In this document: positions 28,703 to 38,351 of the stretch, one piece after another
Layout of the letters: each line of letters opens with the position of its first letter
Position numbering within the stretch: the stretch's first letter is position 1
Source: Devosia sp. Root436
Lineage (GTDB): Bacteria; Pseudomonadota; Alphaproteobacteria; Rhizobiales; Devosiaceae
Reading direction: 5' to 3'
Length of the DNA: 64,000 nt
NCBI RefSeq assembly: GCF_001426345.1
Contig: NZ_LMEM01000009.1
Span: 326,540-390,539 of the forward strand
Notes under the pieces: model-generated
Database searches by the model: none
Told to the model about the DNA's origin: nothing
What the model saw: the letters and a program-made list of their open reading frames with translations, nothing else
Made by a program: the position numbers and the translations under genes

Positions 28703-28838
28703 GGGTTTTCGTCCTCTTGGCTTTCCGATTTGTTGGCCCCATATAGGCACAATAAGGCGGCCGCGCCACTTGCGCTGCTGCTTGCGGGCTTCTAATACGA
28801 GGCCTCAACCGACATCGAGATGAACCTGGAGGCCCACC

Positions 28839-30044
28839 GTGACCGGCTGGCAGCAATCCCCCGCGACCGCCCTTCTGATCCTTGCAGATGGTACGCGCCT
28901 GGAAGGCCGCGGCATCGGAGCGGTCGGCCACGCGGCCGGCGAAGTGTGCTTCAACACCGCCATGACCGGCTATCAGGAGGTGCTCACCGACCCCTCCTAT
29001 GCGGGCCAGATCGTCACCTTCACCTTCCCCCATATCGGCAATGTCGGCACCAATGACGAGGATATCGAGACGGTCAACATGGCCGCGCTTTCCGGTGTCC
29101 GGGGCGTCGTGCTCAAGGCCGACATCACCAATCCGTCCAACTATCGCGCCGCCGAAAAGCTCGATGCCTGGCTCAAGAAGCGCAACATCGTCGGCATTGC
29201 CGGCATCGATACCCGCGCCCTGACCGCCCAGATCCGCGAACATGGCATGCCCAACGGCGTGATCGCGCACGAACCAACCGGCCTGTTCGACGAAGCCTCG
29301 ATCGCTGCCGAGCTCAAGGCCTTTCCGGGCCTTGAAGGCCTCGACCTCGCCAAGGAAGTCACCACCGCCCAGACCTATCACTGGGACCAGACCGGCTGGG
29401 AGTGGAACAAGGGCTATGGCAAGCTCGAGAATGCCGACTTTCACATTGTCGCCATCGACTATGGCGCCAAGCGCAATATCCTGCGCTGCCTCGCCGACCA
29501 GGGCGCCAAGGTAACGGTCGTGCCGGCAACGGCCACGGCCGCCGATGTGCTGTCGCACAATCCCGACGGTATTTTCCTCTCCAACGGCCCCGGCGATCCG
29601 GCCGCGACCGGCAAATATGCCGTGCCCACCATCCAGAAGCTGATGGAAACCGGCAAGCCGGTCTTCGGCATCTGCCTTGGCCACCAGTTGCTCGGCCTTG
29701 CCCTGGGCGGCACCACGTCCAAGATGCACCAGGGCCATCACGGCGCCAATCACCCGGTCAAGGACCTGACCACCGGCAAGGTGGAGATCACCTCGATGAA
29801 CCATGGCTTTGCCGTGGACAAGGCGAGCCTGCCCGCCGGCGTCACCGAGACCCATATCTCGCTGTTCGACCAGTCCAATGCCGGTCTCAGCGTCGATGGC
29901 AAGCCGATCTTCTCGGTGCAGTATCACCCCGAGGCCAGCCCCGGCCCGCGCGACAGCCATTATCTGTTCACGCGATTCCTCAACCACGTCCGCAAGCAGA
30001 AGGGCATGGCAGAGCTGCCCGAACACCCCGTCGCCGCAGCATGA
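28839..30044 (+). CDS. carA: Carbamoyl-phosphate synthase small subunit
   Basis: A 401-residue glutamine amidotransferase subunit that hydrolyses glutamine and channels ammonia to CarB for arginine and pyrimidine synthesis. The N-terminal CPSase domain has GAVGHAAGEVCFNTAMTGYQ-type sequence. The class I amidotransferase domain shows the nucleophile in VFGICLGHQLLGLALGG and the catalytic HPE in QYHPEASPGPRDS. The start is GTG 28839, with GGAGG 8 bases upstream. The partner carB is about 16 kb downstream on the same strand, a split often seen in alphaproteobacteria. Confidence 0.96.
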   Translation: MTGWQQSPATALLILADGTRLEGRGIGAVGHAAGEVCFNTAMTGYQEVLTDPSYAGQIVTFTFPHIGNVGTNDEDIETVNMAALSGVRGVVLKADITNPSNYRAAEKLDAWLKKRNIVGIAGIDTRALTAQIREHGMPNGVIAHEPTGLFDEASIAAELKAFPGLEGLDLAKEVTTAQTYHWDQTGWEWNKGYGKLENADFHIVAIDYGAKRNILRCLADQGAKVTVVPATATAADVLSHNPDGIFLSNGPGDPAATGKYAVPTIQKLMETGKPVFGICLGHQLLGLALGGTTSKMHQGHHGANHPVKDLTTGKVEITSMNHGFAVDKASLPAGVTETHISLFDQSNAGLSVDGKPIFSVQYHPEASPGPRDSHYLFTRFLNHVRKQKGMAELPEHPVAAA

Positions 30045-30082
30045 GCTCCCTTCGGGGGAGGTGAAGAGGGCCTGACCCAACC

Positions 30083-31015
30083 TCACACATTCCCCGAGAA
30101 CGTGTCGCAATCGCCCGGATTGCCCGAGGTGTAGCCGCGCTCGAACCAGGTCTTGCGCTGCGCCGACGTGCCGTGGTTGAAGGTCTTGGGCACGGCGAAG
30201 CCCTGCATGCGCTTCTGCAGGGTGTCGTCGCCGATCTGGTTGGCGGCGTTCAGCGCTTCCTCGATATCGCCATTGTCGAGCAGGTCTTCCTGCCCGGCAT
30301 AATTGGCCCAGACGCCGGCATAGCAATCGGCCTGCAGCTCGACCCGCACCGAATAGGCATTGGCCTGTTCCTGGCTCATCGACTGCCGGCGCTGGTTGAA
30401 CTCGGGCAGCACGCCGGTAATGTTCTGGATGTGGTGGCCCACTTCATGCGCCAGCACATAGGCCTGGGCGAAATCGCCCGGCGCGCCGAACTGCTCACGC
30501 AACTGATCGTAAAAAGCGAGGTCGATATAGACCTTCTGATCGCCGGGACAATAGAACGGTCCGGTGCTGGAATCGGCGGCGCCGCAGGCGGTGTTCACCG
30601 AATTGGAGAACAGCACCACGGTCGGCTCGGGATAGTCCTGGTCGGAGGCCTGGAACACTTCGGTCCACAAATCCTCGGTTTCCTTGACCACCACGCCGAC
30701 GAAATCGCGCAGCTCGGCCTGTTCGCCGCTGGTGGGAAGCTGGCTCGATGAACTCGCCGATGGACTGCTGCCGGTACTCGATCCGCCAGTGAGAATATCG
30801 ATGGGGTTGGTGCCGGTAACGGCCCAGATGATGCCCAGCACCACCACAATGCCGATCAGGCCGCCAATGCCGCCGCGCGACCCGCCGCCCGAGGGAATAC
30901 GGATGCCACCGCCGCCCCGGCCGAACGGGCTTCCGCCCAGCCCGCCCAGACCGCCACCGGTCTGACCGCGCCGATCCTCGATGTTGGAACTCTGCTCGCG
31001 CCCACGCCACTTCAT
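30083..31015 (-). CDS. Putative neutral zinc metallopeptidase (YpfJ-like)
   Basis: A 310-residue protein of the YpfJ/KPN_00229 zinc peptidase family. The N-terminus is Gly/Arg-rich with one transmembrane helix near residues 50-65 (GGLIGIVVVLGIIWAV). The catalytic domain shows the zinc motif AHEVGHHIQNITG, the upstream FYCPGDQKVYIDLAFYDQL and downstream LQADCYAGVWANY (third ligand region). It should be anchored with the domain outside the cytoplasm. The substrate is unknown. It is divergent from the cpdB-like gene. Confidence 0.88.
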   Translation of the reverse strand: MKWRGREQSSNIEDRRGQTGGGLGGLGGSPFGRGGGGIRIPSGGGSRGGIGGLIGIVVVLGIIWAVTGTNPIDILTGGSSTGSSPSASSSSQLPTSGEQAELRDFVGVVVKETEDLWTEVFQASDQDYPEPTVVLFSNSVNTACGAADSSTGPFYCPGDQKVYIDLAFYDQLREQFGAPGDFAQAYVLAHEVGHHIQNITGVLPEFNQRRQSMSQEQANAYSVRVELQADCYAGVWANYAGQEDLLDNGDIEEALNAANQIGDDTLQKRMQGFAVPKTFNHGTSAQRKTWFERGYTSGNPGDCDTFSGNV

Positions 31016-31127
31016 GGTGATTTTCTCCGATGGATACCCCAGCCTAGCAACAAGCCGGGCCGATGCAATCGGTTCCGATAGCCATGCGAAAGCGCCGCCT
31101 GCGATGCGGTTGTCATGGATGGGCGGA

Positions 31128-31187
31128 CCCCGAGACGGCTGACGCCCCTGAGTAATTTAAGAGTGAGACGGAAACCGTCTCGGGGTG
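31128..31187. repeat. Inverted repeat with two mutually exclusive hairpins
   Basis: ACCCCGAGACGG at 31128-31139 is the exact inverse of CCGTCTCGGGGT at 31176-31187. Inside, GAGACGG at 31166-31172 can instead pair with CCGTCTC at 31176-31182 across an AAA loop. The right arm can therefore form either stem. A T-run (GGTTTTT) follows, as in an attenuator or terminator. Confidence 0.6.
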
Positions 31188-31361
31188 CCGGTTTTTGGAG
31201 CAGTAGACGGTGATCGCGCGTCCCAAACGCTCGAAGGGAGCGGCCGCTACTCGAACCTGCGCGGCAGCGAAGCCGGTTCTGGCGAGGGGGATAAGATGGA
31301 TAAGTTTGCGCTTGGTGAATACCCCGATCCACCTTGCGGCCATGGCGCGATCTCGAGATGG

Positions 31362-31382
31362 ATCCCGGCTCAAGGCCGGGAT
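31362..31382. repeat. ATCCCGGC..GCCGGGAT palindrome
   Basis: An 8-bp perfect stem with loop TCAAG, followed by GACACC. The same arms occur at 45823-45842 and a longer relative at 60016-60049. It is one interspersed palindrome family in this genome segment. Confidence 0.65.
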
Positions 31383-31423
31383 GACACCGAGGGTGGGGTG
31401 GCGAGGTGCCACTTTCACCGATC

Positions 31424-31452
31424 GTCATCCCTGGGCCTGACCCGAAGATGAC
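31424..31452. repeat. GTCATCCCTGGGCCTGACCC-type palindrome
   Basis: GTCATCCC and GATGAC-like ends flank GGGCCTGACCC. It is related to elements at 49390-49460 and 63741-63825. Confidence 0.55.
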
Positions 31453-31477
31453 ATCGGGGTGGGCGGGTTCATGCCCA

Positions 31478-31506
31478 CTGACAACGAGTTGTCATCCAAC
31501 TGTCAT
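31478..31506 (+). promoter_or_regulatory. Pho-box-like triple direct repeat
   Basis: CTGACAA (31478), TTGTCAT (31489) and CTGTCAT (31500) start exactly 11 bp apart, and the last is followed by AAAT. This matches the PhoB site consensus (CTGTCAT repeats at 11 bp). It lies 180 bp before a secreted nucleotide phosphodiesterase gene and its RNase T2 neighbour, both sensible phosphate-starvation genes. Confidence 0.65.
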
Positions 31507-31686
31507 AAATTGACCACTCGGTCAAAATTCCATAGCTTCATACCGCCGCCGTCATTCCACCGTCACCTATCGGCGGCAAGAGCATGCGCGCGCTTTAGGC
31601 GCGTCACGCGGGGCCAGGGGCCCAATCTCCGGGAGCGCGGCGCCCCCGGGACCAGTTCAGCCAATGAACGCTTCAGGGAGACACAC

Positions 31687-33663
31687 ATGAATTTCCTGCC
31701 AAAGATTTCTCGACGGACTTTCCTCGCGGGCTCCGCGAGCGTGGGGGCCATGGCCGCCATGCACCCTTTCGCCGCGCTGGCCCAGGCCAACCAAGCGCAT
31801 CTGCGCATCATGGAAACGACCGACCTGCACGTCGCCGTCTTCCCCTATGACTATTATGCCGACGCCCCCAACGAGACGATGGGTCTGGCGCGCACCGCCT
31901 CGATCATCGAAGCCATCCGCGCCGAGGCCGGCAATTCGATGCTGATCGACAATGGCGACATCATCCAGGGCAACCCGATGGGCGACTACATCGCCTATGA
32001 AAAGGGCCTGGAAGACAATATCCACCCCATCATCGCCGCCATGAATACGCTGGGCTACGAGGCCGCGACGCTGGGCAATCACGAATTCAACTATGGCCTC
32101 GATTATCTCGACACGGCGCTGTCAGGCGCCACCTTCCCCTTCGTTTCGGCCAACCTGGTGCGCGGCGAACTGGCGGCCGACCCGCTCAGCGACGACACCT
32201 ATATCGAGCCCTACCTGATTGTCGAAAAGCAACTGGCGGATGGCTCGGGCGGAACCAGAACGATCAAGATCGGCCTGATCGGCTTCCTGCCACCGCAGAT
32301 CATGACCTGGGACGCGACGCATCTCGTCGGCAAGGTCAACACCCGCGACATCGTCGAGACCGCCAAGGCCTATGTGCCGAAGATGAAGGAAGAAGGCGCC
32401 GAACTGATCGTCGCCCTCTCCCATTCCGGCATCGCCGCCGACCAGACCACGGGCGCCGAAAATGCCTCGCTGCAACTTGCGGCGGTGGAGGGCATTGACG
32501 TGGTCCTGACCGGCCACCTGCACCTGGTCTTCCCCGGCCCGGACTTCGAGGGCGTCGAAGGCGCCGATACCGCCGCCGGTACGCTGAGCGGCAAGCCTGC
32601 CGTGATGGCCGGTTTCTGGGGCTCGCATATGGGCCTCATCGACCTGCTGCTGGAGCAGGATGCCGACGGCAAGTGGACCGTGGTGTCGCATACATCCGAA
32701 GCCCGCCCGATCTTCGAGCGCGTCGACGGCAAGGTGAACGCCCTGGTCGGGAACGAGGCCGAAGTGGCCGAGGCTGCGCAGGCCGACCATGACGAGACGC
32801 TGGAATATGTGCGCCGCGCCGTGGGCGAAACCTCGGCCCCGCTGCATTCCTACTTCGCGCTCGTCGCCGACGATCCGTCGGTGCAGATCGTGAGCCAGGC
32901 GCAGACCTGGTACATCGCCCAGATGATGAAGGGCACCGAATGGGAAAGCCTGCCGATCCTCTCGGCGGCAGCGCCCTTCAAGGCCGGCGGTCGCGGCGGC
33001 CCGGACTATTATACCGATGTGCCGGTGGGCCCGGTCGCGATCAAGAACGTGGCCGATCTCTACCTCTACCCCAACACGATCCAGGCCCTGGTCGTGACCG
33101 GCGCCGAGGTCAAGGACTGGCTGGAGCGCTCGGCCGGCATCTTCAACCAGGTCGAGAAGGGCGCCCAGGATGCGCCGCTGATCAACCTGGACTTCCCGTC
33201 CTACAATTTCGACGTGATCGACGGGGTCACCTACAGAATAGACCTCACCCAGCCGTCGAAATATTCCAGCGATGGCAAGGAGACCATCAACCCGGACGCC
33301 AATCGCATCGTGGATCTGCAGTTCAACGGCGCCCCGATCGACCCGGCGGCCAAATTCGTCATCGCCTCCAACAACTACCGCGCCGGTGGCGGCGGTTCGT
33401 TCCCCGGCACCGGCGCCGACCACATCATCTTCAAGGGTCCCGACACCAATCGCGACCTGATCGTGCGGTTCATCGTCGAGAACGGCACCATCAACCCGTC
33501 GGCCGACAGCAACTGGTCGCTGGCTCCGATCGGCGATACCACGGTGATCTTTGCCACCGGCCCCAAGGCGGCCGAGCACGTGGCCGACGTGACCGCCGTC
33601 TCGATCGAAGCCACCGGCGAAACCGACGCCGACGGCTTCGGCCTCTATCGCATCACGCTCTGA
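31687..33663 (+). CDS. Exported 2',3'-cyclic-nucleotide phosphodiesterase/5'-nucleotidase
   Basis: A 658-residue periplasmic enzyme of the CpdB/UshA family. The Tat signal SRRTFLAG at residues 8-15 is followed by a hydrophobic stretch and a cleavage region AALAQA. The metallophosphatase domain has [44 protein letters not shown] and [13 protein letters not shown] (dinuclear metal ligands). The C-terminal 5'-nucleotidase domain contains [14 protein letters not shown]. It hydrolyses 2',3'-cyclic nucleotides and 3'-nucleotides to nucleosides and phosphate. RBS AGGGAG precedes ATG 31687. The RNase T2 gene follows, and a Pho-box-like site lies upstream. Confidence 0.92.
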   Translation: MNFLPKISRRTFLAGSASVGAMAAMHPFAALAQANQAHLRIMETTDLHVAVFPYDYYADAPNETMGLARTASIIEAIRAEAGNSMLIDNGDIIQGNPMGDYIAYEKGLEDNIHPIIAAMNTLGYEAATLGNHEFNYGLDYLDTALSGATFPFVSANLVRGELAADPLSDDTYIEPYLIVEKQLADGSGGTRTIKIGLIGFLPPQIMTWDATHLVGKVNTRDIVETAKAYVPKMKEEGAELIVALSHSGIAADQTTGAENASLQLAAVEGIDVVLTGHLHLVFPGPDFEGVEGADTAAGTLSGKPAVMAGFWGSHMGLIDLLLEQDADGKWTVVSHTSEARPIFERVDGKVNALVGNEAEVAEAAQADHDETLEYVRRAVGETSAPLHSYFALVADDPSVQIVSQAQTWYIAQMMKGTEWESLPILSAAAPFKAGGRGGPDYYTDVPVGPVAIKNVADLYLYPNTIQALVVTGAEVKDWLERSAGIFNQVEKGAQDAPLINLDFPSYNFDVIDGVTYRIDLTQPSKYSSDGKETINPDANRIVDLQFNGAPIDPAAKFVIASNNYRAGGGGSFPGTGADHIIFKGPDTNRDLIVRFIVENGTINPSADSNWSLAPIGDTTVIFATGPKAAEHVADVTAVSIEATGETDADGFGLYRITL

Positions 33664-33683
33664 GCGCAGTGCTGGCAATCTGG

Positions 33684-33716
33684 CGGGGGAGCCGTTACGG
33701 CTCCCCCGTTGCTTTT
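33684..33716 (+). terminator. Rho-independent terminator between phosphodiesterase and RNase T2 genes
   Basis: A 9-10 bp stem, CGGGGGAGCC with GGCTCCCCCG, a 5-nt loop GTTAC and a trailing TTGCTTTTT lie 20 bp after the stop. Read-through would be needed for cotranscription of the RNase T2 gene. Confidence 0.85.
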
Positions 33717-33728
33717 TGAGGGATGACC

Positions 33729-34706
33729 ATGCGGCACATACTGGCGGGCCTCTTGCTGCTGATGCTGGCTCTGCCAGCGCGCGCCGAAGTGCCGCTCAGT
33801 GGCACCTTTACCGCTACTGCGGCCTGTCCCGCCTACCAGTCCATCAACCGCCAGACCAATCCGGGCGCGGTGACGACCGAGCCCGGCACGGGTTATGAAC
33901 TCCTGGCGGGCAACAAGGTCGCGCCCAGCCATTACTGGATCACCATACCCGGCGCCGAGCCGGAGCGGCGCTGGGTCGCCGTCGATTGCGGCACCACCGA
34001 TGGCCAAGACCGGATCGCCGCGCCGGCGGCTGCGCCGGCGCCTGCCTATCGGGGCACGCAATATATCCTCGCCGTCAACTGGCAGCCGGCCTTTTGCGAG
34101 ACCGCGCCGGGCAAGCCGGAATGCCGCAACCAGCGATCCGACAGTTTCGAGGCGACCAACTTCACCCTGCATGGCCTGTGGCCGCAGCCGCGCGACAATG
34201 ACTATTGCAACGTGCCGGCCCGCCAGCGCCTGGCCAGCGAGGACGGCGACTGGCACGACCTGCCGGAACTGCGCCTGAGCCCCGGCCTGCGGCGCGATCT
34301 CGACCAAGCCATGCCCGGCACGCAATCGGGGCTGGACCGGCACGAATGGACCAAGCACGGCACCTGCTACGGCACCCCGGCGGAGGAATATTATGCCGAT
34401 GCGCTGGACCTGATGCTGGCGCTCAACACCTCTGATGTGGCCGAACTGTTTGCCGGCAATATCGGCCGCAGGATTACCCTGGCCCAGCTGCGGCAGGCCT
34501 TTGACGACGCCTTCGGACCGGGCGCGGGCGAGCGCGTGACGATGGACTGTGCCCCCGATGGCAACCGCACCATCATCACCGAACTGACGATCGGCCTCAC
34601 CGGCGACATTACCGGCCCCGAGGATTTCGCCACCCTGATCGCCGCCGCCAGCCCGACCGCGGGCGGCTGCAAATCCGGCATGGTCGATCCGGCAGGGCTG
34701 CGCTGA
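33729..34706 (+). CDS. Secreted ribonuclease T2 family enzyme
   Basis: A 325-residue exported RNase. Signal peptide MRHILAGLLLLMLALPARA is followed by a ~90-residue N-terminal segment and then the T2 domain, with both catalytic segments intact: FTLHGLWPQ (CAS I) and HEWTKHGTC (CAS II). It cleaves RNA to 2',3'-cyclic nucleotides, the substrates of the phosphodiesterase encoded just upstream. The pair would let the cell harvest phosphate and nucleosides from external RNA. GAGGG lies 6 bases before ATG 33729, which favours it over ATG 33723. Confidence 0.93.
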   Translation: MRHILAGLLLLMLALPARAEVPLSGTFTATAACPAYQSINRQTNPGAVTTEPGTGYELLAGNKVAPSHYWITIPGAEPERRWVAVDCGTTDGQDRIAAPAAAPAPAYRGTQYILAVNWQPAFCETAPGKPECRNQRSDSFEATNFTLHGLWPQPRDNDYCNVPARQRLASEDGDWHDLPELRLSPGLRRDLDQAMPGTQSGLDRHEWTKHGTCYGTPAEEYYADALDLMLALNTSDVAELFAGNIGRRITLAQLRQAFDDAFGPGAGERVTMDCAPDGNRTIITELTIGLTGDITGPEDFATLIAAASPTAGGCKSGMVDPAGLR

Positions 34707-34796
34707 AGGCGGAATGACCGAAATCTTAACGCTGCCGATTCACGGGCGGGAAAGGCCTGCGGCATAGGCTCACCCGGTTTCCGCCGGAGCGACGCC

Positions 34797-35531
34797 ATGA
34801 CCGTCCCTGCCCTCGCCATTGCCAGCCTGGCCAAGAGTTTCGACCGGCCGGTGGTGGCCGATTTCGATCTCACCATCAGGGCCGGCGAGTTCTACGCCCT
34901 GCTCGGCCCCAATGGCGCCGGCAAGACCACCATATTGCGCATGGTGGCGGGACTGTTGCAGCCCGATGCGGGCGACATCGCCATCTTCGGCATCGATGCG
35001 CGGCGCGACCCCGTCGCCGCCAAGCGCGTGACCGCCTGGGTATCGGATGAACCCATGGTCTATGACCGGCTGACGCCGCTGGAATATCTCGAATTCGTCG
35101 CCGGCCTCTGGCAGATCGACGCCTCCACGGCCGAGGCCAAGGCCAATGAACTGATCGACTGGCTGGGCCTCAGGCCGCATGCCAACGAGCTGTGCGGCGG
35201 CTTCTCCAAGGGCATGCTGCAGAAAGTGGCTTTGGCCGGCGCCCTGGTGCATGACCCACGCCTCATCATCCTCGACGAACCGCTGACCGGGCTCGACGCC
35301 GGCTCGGCACGGCAGGTCAAGGATGTGCTGCTGGGCAAGGTGCGCGATGGCGTCACGGTCATCATGACCACCCATATTCTCGAAGTCGCCGAGCGCATGG
35401 CCGAGCGCATCGGCGTCATCAACCAGGGGCGGCTGATCGCCGAGGGCACGCTGGCCGATTTGCGCACCCGCATGGGACGGGAATCCAGCCTCGAAGACAT
35501 CTTCCTCGACCTGGTGGCAGACGCCGCATGA
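34797..35531 (+). CDS. ABC transporter ATP-binding protein
   Basis: A 244-residue ATPase subunit. Walker A is GPNGAGKTT (about residue 40), the signature region reads CGGFSKGMLQK, Walker B is LIILDEPLTGLD and the switch histidine lies in MTTHILEVAE. The type resembles exporter ATPases of the ABC-2 or CcmA group. Its ATGA stop/start overlaps the permease gene by 4 bp. Substrate unknown. Confidence 0.92.
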   Translation: MTVPALAIASLAKSFDRPVVADFDLTIRAGEFYALLGPNGAGKTTILRMVAGLLQPDAGDIAIFGIDARRDPVAAKRVTAWVSDEPMVYDRLTPLEYLEFVAGLWQIDASTAEAKANELIDWLGLRPHANELCGGFSKGMLQKVALAGALVHDPRLIILDEPLTGLDAGSARQVKDVLLGKVRDGVTVIMTTHILEVAERMAERIGVINQGRLIAEGTLADLRTRMGRESSLEDIFLDLVADAA

Positions 35532-37060
35532 GCGCAGCGCCCGCCTCGCTGGCCTGGTTTGCCCGTCACGAGCTGACCCTGGCCTGGCGCGAATTCGCCG
35601 CCATGATGACCGCCGGCCGGCGTGCCCGTGGCATCGGGCTGGCCATCTTCCTCGCCGGGGTCGCGGCCCTGCTGCATCTGATGGCCTTCGGTCTCGTGGC
35701 GCCCTGGGTGGCGCATGGCATCGTGCCGGACAAGGCAACGCTGGTGCTGCTGAGCGGCAGCGGGTTGCTGTTCTGGACGGTGATGCTGTCGCAGGCGCTG
35801 GAATCGGTAACGCGGGTCTATTACGCCCGTTCCGATCTCGACCTGATCCTCTCCTCGCCCGCTTCGTCGCGCCGGCTATTCGCTATCCGCACCGGTGCGG
35901 TGGCCCTGTCGACCATGGCGCTGACGGGCCTGCTGGCCAGTCCGCTGATCAACATGCTGGCCATTGTCGACGGGCCGCAATGGCTCGCGGCTTATGGCGT
36001 CGTGGTGGCGCTCGGCGCCCTGTCCACAGCCATTGCGCTGACCATCACCATCGCACTGTTCCGTCTTGTCGGCCCCAAGCGCACGCGGCTGATCGCGCAG
36101 ATCGTCGCCGGCATTGTCGGCGCCGGTTTCGTCATCGGCATCCAGGCGGCGGCGATCCTGCATTACGGCAACATGAACCGCTTTGCCCTGTTCCAGTCGG
36201 CCGACCTGGTGGCCGCCGCGCCCGATATCGGCAGCCTGCTCTGGCTGCCGGCCCGCGCCGTTATGGGCGACGGCATGGCTTCGGCGGCGATGCTCGCCAT
36301 CGGTCTCGGCGCGCTGGCGCTGGCCATTGCCGTCTCAGCATCGAGCTATGGGCAGCTGGCTATCTCGGCAGCCGGGCTCAACCACATTGCCAGCCGGCGC
36401 CGGCCATCGGCCCGCGCCTTCCGCCCGGCCTCGCAGCGCCAGATGCTGCGGCTCAAGGAATGGCGGCTGCTGCAGCGCGATCCCTGGCTGCTGTCGCAGA
36501 CGCTGATGCAGATGCTCTACCTGGTGCCGCCGGCTTTGCTGCTGTGGATGAATTTCGGCCACGATGCCGGGGCGTTCGTCGTGGTGGTGCCGGTGCTGGT
36601 GATGGCGTCTGGCCAGCTTGCCGGCGGCCTCGCCTGGCTGGCTATTTCGGGCGAGGACGCCCATGACCTGGTGGTCACCGCGCCAGTTTCACCGCGCACC
36701 GTGCTCATCGCCAAGATCGAGGCGGTGCTCACCGTTATCGCCGTCGTGCTGGCGCCGCTGCTGGTGCTGATGGCGATCTCGTCGCCGCGCATGGCGCTGA
36801 TCACCGCCATCTGCGCCGCCCTGTCCGCCGGATCGGCAACCGCCATCCAGCTGTGGTTCCGCGTCGTCGCCAAGCGCTCGATGTTCCGCCGCCGCCAGGT
36901 GGCCTCGCGCGCCGCAACATTGAGCGAGGCCTTTGCCTCGATCATGTGGGCCGGCACCGGGGCCCTGCTGGCGGCCGGATCATGGCTGGCCATCGGGCCA
37001 GCCATGGTGGCGATCGTGGTGGTCGGACTGGCCCGGCTGATCAGCCCGCGCCACCGCTAG
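35528..37060 (+). CDS. ABC transporter permease
   Basis: A 510-residue membrane protein with about 10-12 hydrophobic segments, the partner of the ATPase before it (4-bp overlap). The central cytoplasmic region includes RLKEWRLLQRDPWLLSQ, a segment common in this group of exporter permeases. No close substrate clue exists. Its end overlaps the stop of the convergent MFS gene by 4 bp. Confidence 0.85.
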   Translation: MSAAPASLAWFARHELTLAWREFAAMMTAGRRARGIGLAIFLAGVAALLHLMAFGLVAPWVAHGIVPDKATLVLLSGSGLLFWTVMLSQALESVTRVYYARSDLDLILSSPASSRRLFAIRTGAVALSTMALTGLLASPLINMLAIVDGPQWLAAYGVVVALGALSTAIALTITIALFRLVGPKRTRLIAQIVAGIVGAGFVIGIQAAAILHYGNMNRFALFQSADLVAAAPDIGSLLWLPARAVMGDGMASAAMLAIGLGALALAIAVSASSYGQLAISAAGLNHIASRRRPSARAFRPASQRQMLRLKEWRLLQRDPWLLSQTLMQMLYLVPPALLLWMNFGHDAGAFVVVVPVLVMASGQLAGGLAWLAISGEDAHDLVVTAPVSPRTVLIAKIEAVLTVIAVVLAPLLVLMAISSPRMALITAICAALSAGSATAIQLWFRVVAKRSMFRRRQVASRAATLSEAFASIMWAGTGALLAAGSWLAIGPAMVAIVVVGLARLISPRHR

Positions 37061-38238
37061 CCCATCCGGGCCATGCTCGGCTCCGGCTGGCGCAGCACGG
37101 CCGAGAGGCCGATGCCCAGCAGCGACAAGGCCGGGAACAATGCGCCGACCCAGCCGAGATCGCTGGGCGTACCATATTGCAGCACCAGCCCCGCGATCAG
37201 CGAGCCGCCCGCAATGCCGAGATAGAGAGCCGAGGCATTGAGCGACAGCACCAGCGGGGCGTTGCCCGGCGAAAGGCTCAGCAGATAGCTCGACTGGGCC
37301 GGCGGAAAGGCCCAGCCGGTGGCGCCCCACAGGACGATCAAGGCGAAGAAGCCGGGCGCCATGAGGCCTGCCGGCAAATGTGCCGCCAGCGAGATCGCCA
37401 CCAGCATGATGCCATTGAGCACGATGGCGCCGATGACGGTGGAGCGCGCGCCGATGCGGTCGGCCAGTTGGCCACCCGCGGCATTGCCGAAGGCGGCGCC
37501 GATGCCGAAGGCCAGCAGCACTGCCGGCACCAGTTCGCGCGGCAGGCCGATGGACCCGGTTGTGACCACCGCCAGATAGATGATGACGGTGAAGGCCCCG
37601 GCCAGGTTGAGCAGCGTCGTCAGCAGCGCGCCGGGCACGCCCGGCAGAGCCACCGCCGCGATGCGCTGGCGCAGCGTCAGCGACGAGCCGCGCAGGCCCG
37701 ACGGCAACATGATCCAGATCGACGCCGCGGCAATGACGCCGAAGCCGGCGACCATGAAATAGCTGCCGCGCCAGCTCACCAGCCCGGCCACCAATGCGCC
37801 CAGCGGCGCGCCGAAGGCCACGGCCATGGTGGTGCCGCCGACGATGACGGAGATGGCGCGGGCGCGATGATCGACCGAGGAAATGGCGACGCCGGTGGCC
37901 TGTGCGGTTGCCGTATAGAGGCCGGCCGAGAAGGCCATCAGGATTCGCGCAGCCATCAGGTCGGCATAGCCTTGCGAGAAGCCGGCCCAGACCGCGCCCG
38001 CGGCAAACAGCAGGGCGGTGATGGTCAGGATACGGCGCCGGTCGGCCGTGCCGGTAAGCGCGGCGAGAATCGGCGAACCGAAGGCATTGGCCAGCGCGAA
38101 GGCGATGACGAGATAGCCGGCCTGGGTGAGCGTGACGCCAGTCGAAGCGGCAATGTCAGGCAGCAGGCTCGAAATGGCGAAGCTTTCGACGCCGATGGCG
38201 AAAGTGCCCACCGCCAGCCAGAGGAGACGGATATCCAT
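37057..38238 (-). CDS. MFS transporter, DHA1 type
   Basis: A 393-residue, 12-helix major facilitator protein. It has the DHA1 signature AFALANAFGSPILAALTGTADRR (loop 2-3, residues 47-69) and the motif C-like GAPLGALVAG in helix 5, typical of drug or sugar efflux pumps such as YdhP, AraJ and NepI. An ArsR-family regulator is divergent from it, and TTGAAC sites lie between the two genes, so ligand-induced efflux is likely. The substrate is unknown. Confidence 0.86.
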   Translation of the reverse strand: MDIRLLWLAVGTFAIGVESFAISSLLPDIAASTGVTLTQAGYLVIAFALANAFGSPILAALTGTADRRRILTITALLFAAGAVWAGFSQGYADLMAARILMAFSAGLYTATAQATGVAISSVDHRARAISVIVGGTTMAVAFGAPLGALVAGLVSWRGSYFMVAGFGVIAAASIWIMLPSGLRGSSLTLRQRIAAVALPGVPGALLTTLLNLAGAFTVIIYLAVVTTGSIGLPRELVPAVLLAFGIGAAFGNAAGGQLADRIGARSTVIGAIVLNGIMLVAISLAAHLPAGLMAPGFFALIVLWGATGWAFPPAQSSYLLSLSPGNAPLVLSLNASALYLGIAGGSLIAGLVLQYGTPSDLGWVGALFPALSLLGIGLSAVLRQPEPSMARMG

Positions 38239-38251
38239 GGGAATGGTCCTT

Positions 38252-38322
38252 GTTCAAAATTCATTGAACAATTGAACCTCGCACGCGGATGTGTCAATGC
38301 GCTAGTCCAACACTTATTGAAC
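38252..38322. promoter_or_regulatory. TTGAAC operator cluster between MFS and ArsR genes
   Basis: GTTCAA (38252-38257), N6, TTGAAC (38264-38269) form an inverted repeat. Further TTGAAC copies lie at 38272-38277 and 38317-38322. They occupy the 113-bp divergent gap between the MFS gene and its ArsR-family regulator, the usual place for an autoregulatory operator. Confidence 0.6.
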
Positions 38323-38351
38323 TAACCGGCCAAAACGGCTAGATATCAGCC

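Larger units (their letters stand above)
31016..31686. other. Large intergenic region with repeats and a Pho-box-like site
   Basis: 671 bp without a credible gene. In order it contains a 12-bp inverted repeat with nested hairpin (31128-31187), a GATCCCGGC palindrome (31362-31382), a GTCATCCC-type palindrome (31424-31452), three 11-bp-spaced TGTCAT-like repeats (31478-31506), and GC-rich hairpins at 31600-31660 in the leader of the phosphodiesterase gene. Confidence 0.6.

Noticed and set aside
26862-30326. A 1154-residue open frame on the minus strand
   Set aside because: It runs antisense through the diguanylate cyclase gene and carA, covers YqeY in the wrong frame and has low-complexity composition. 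It is an artefact of high GC content.
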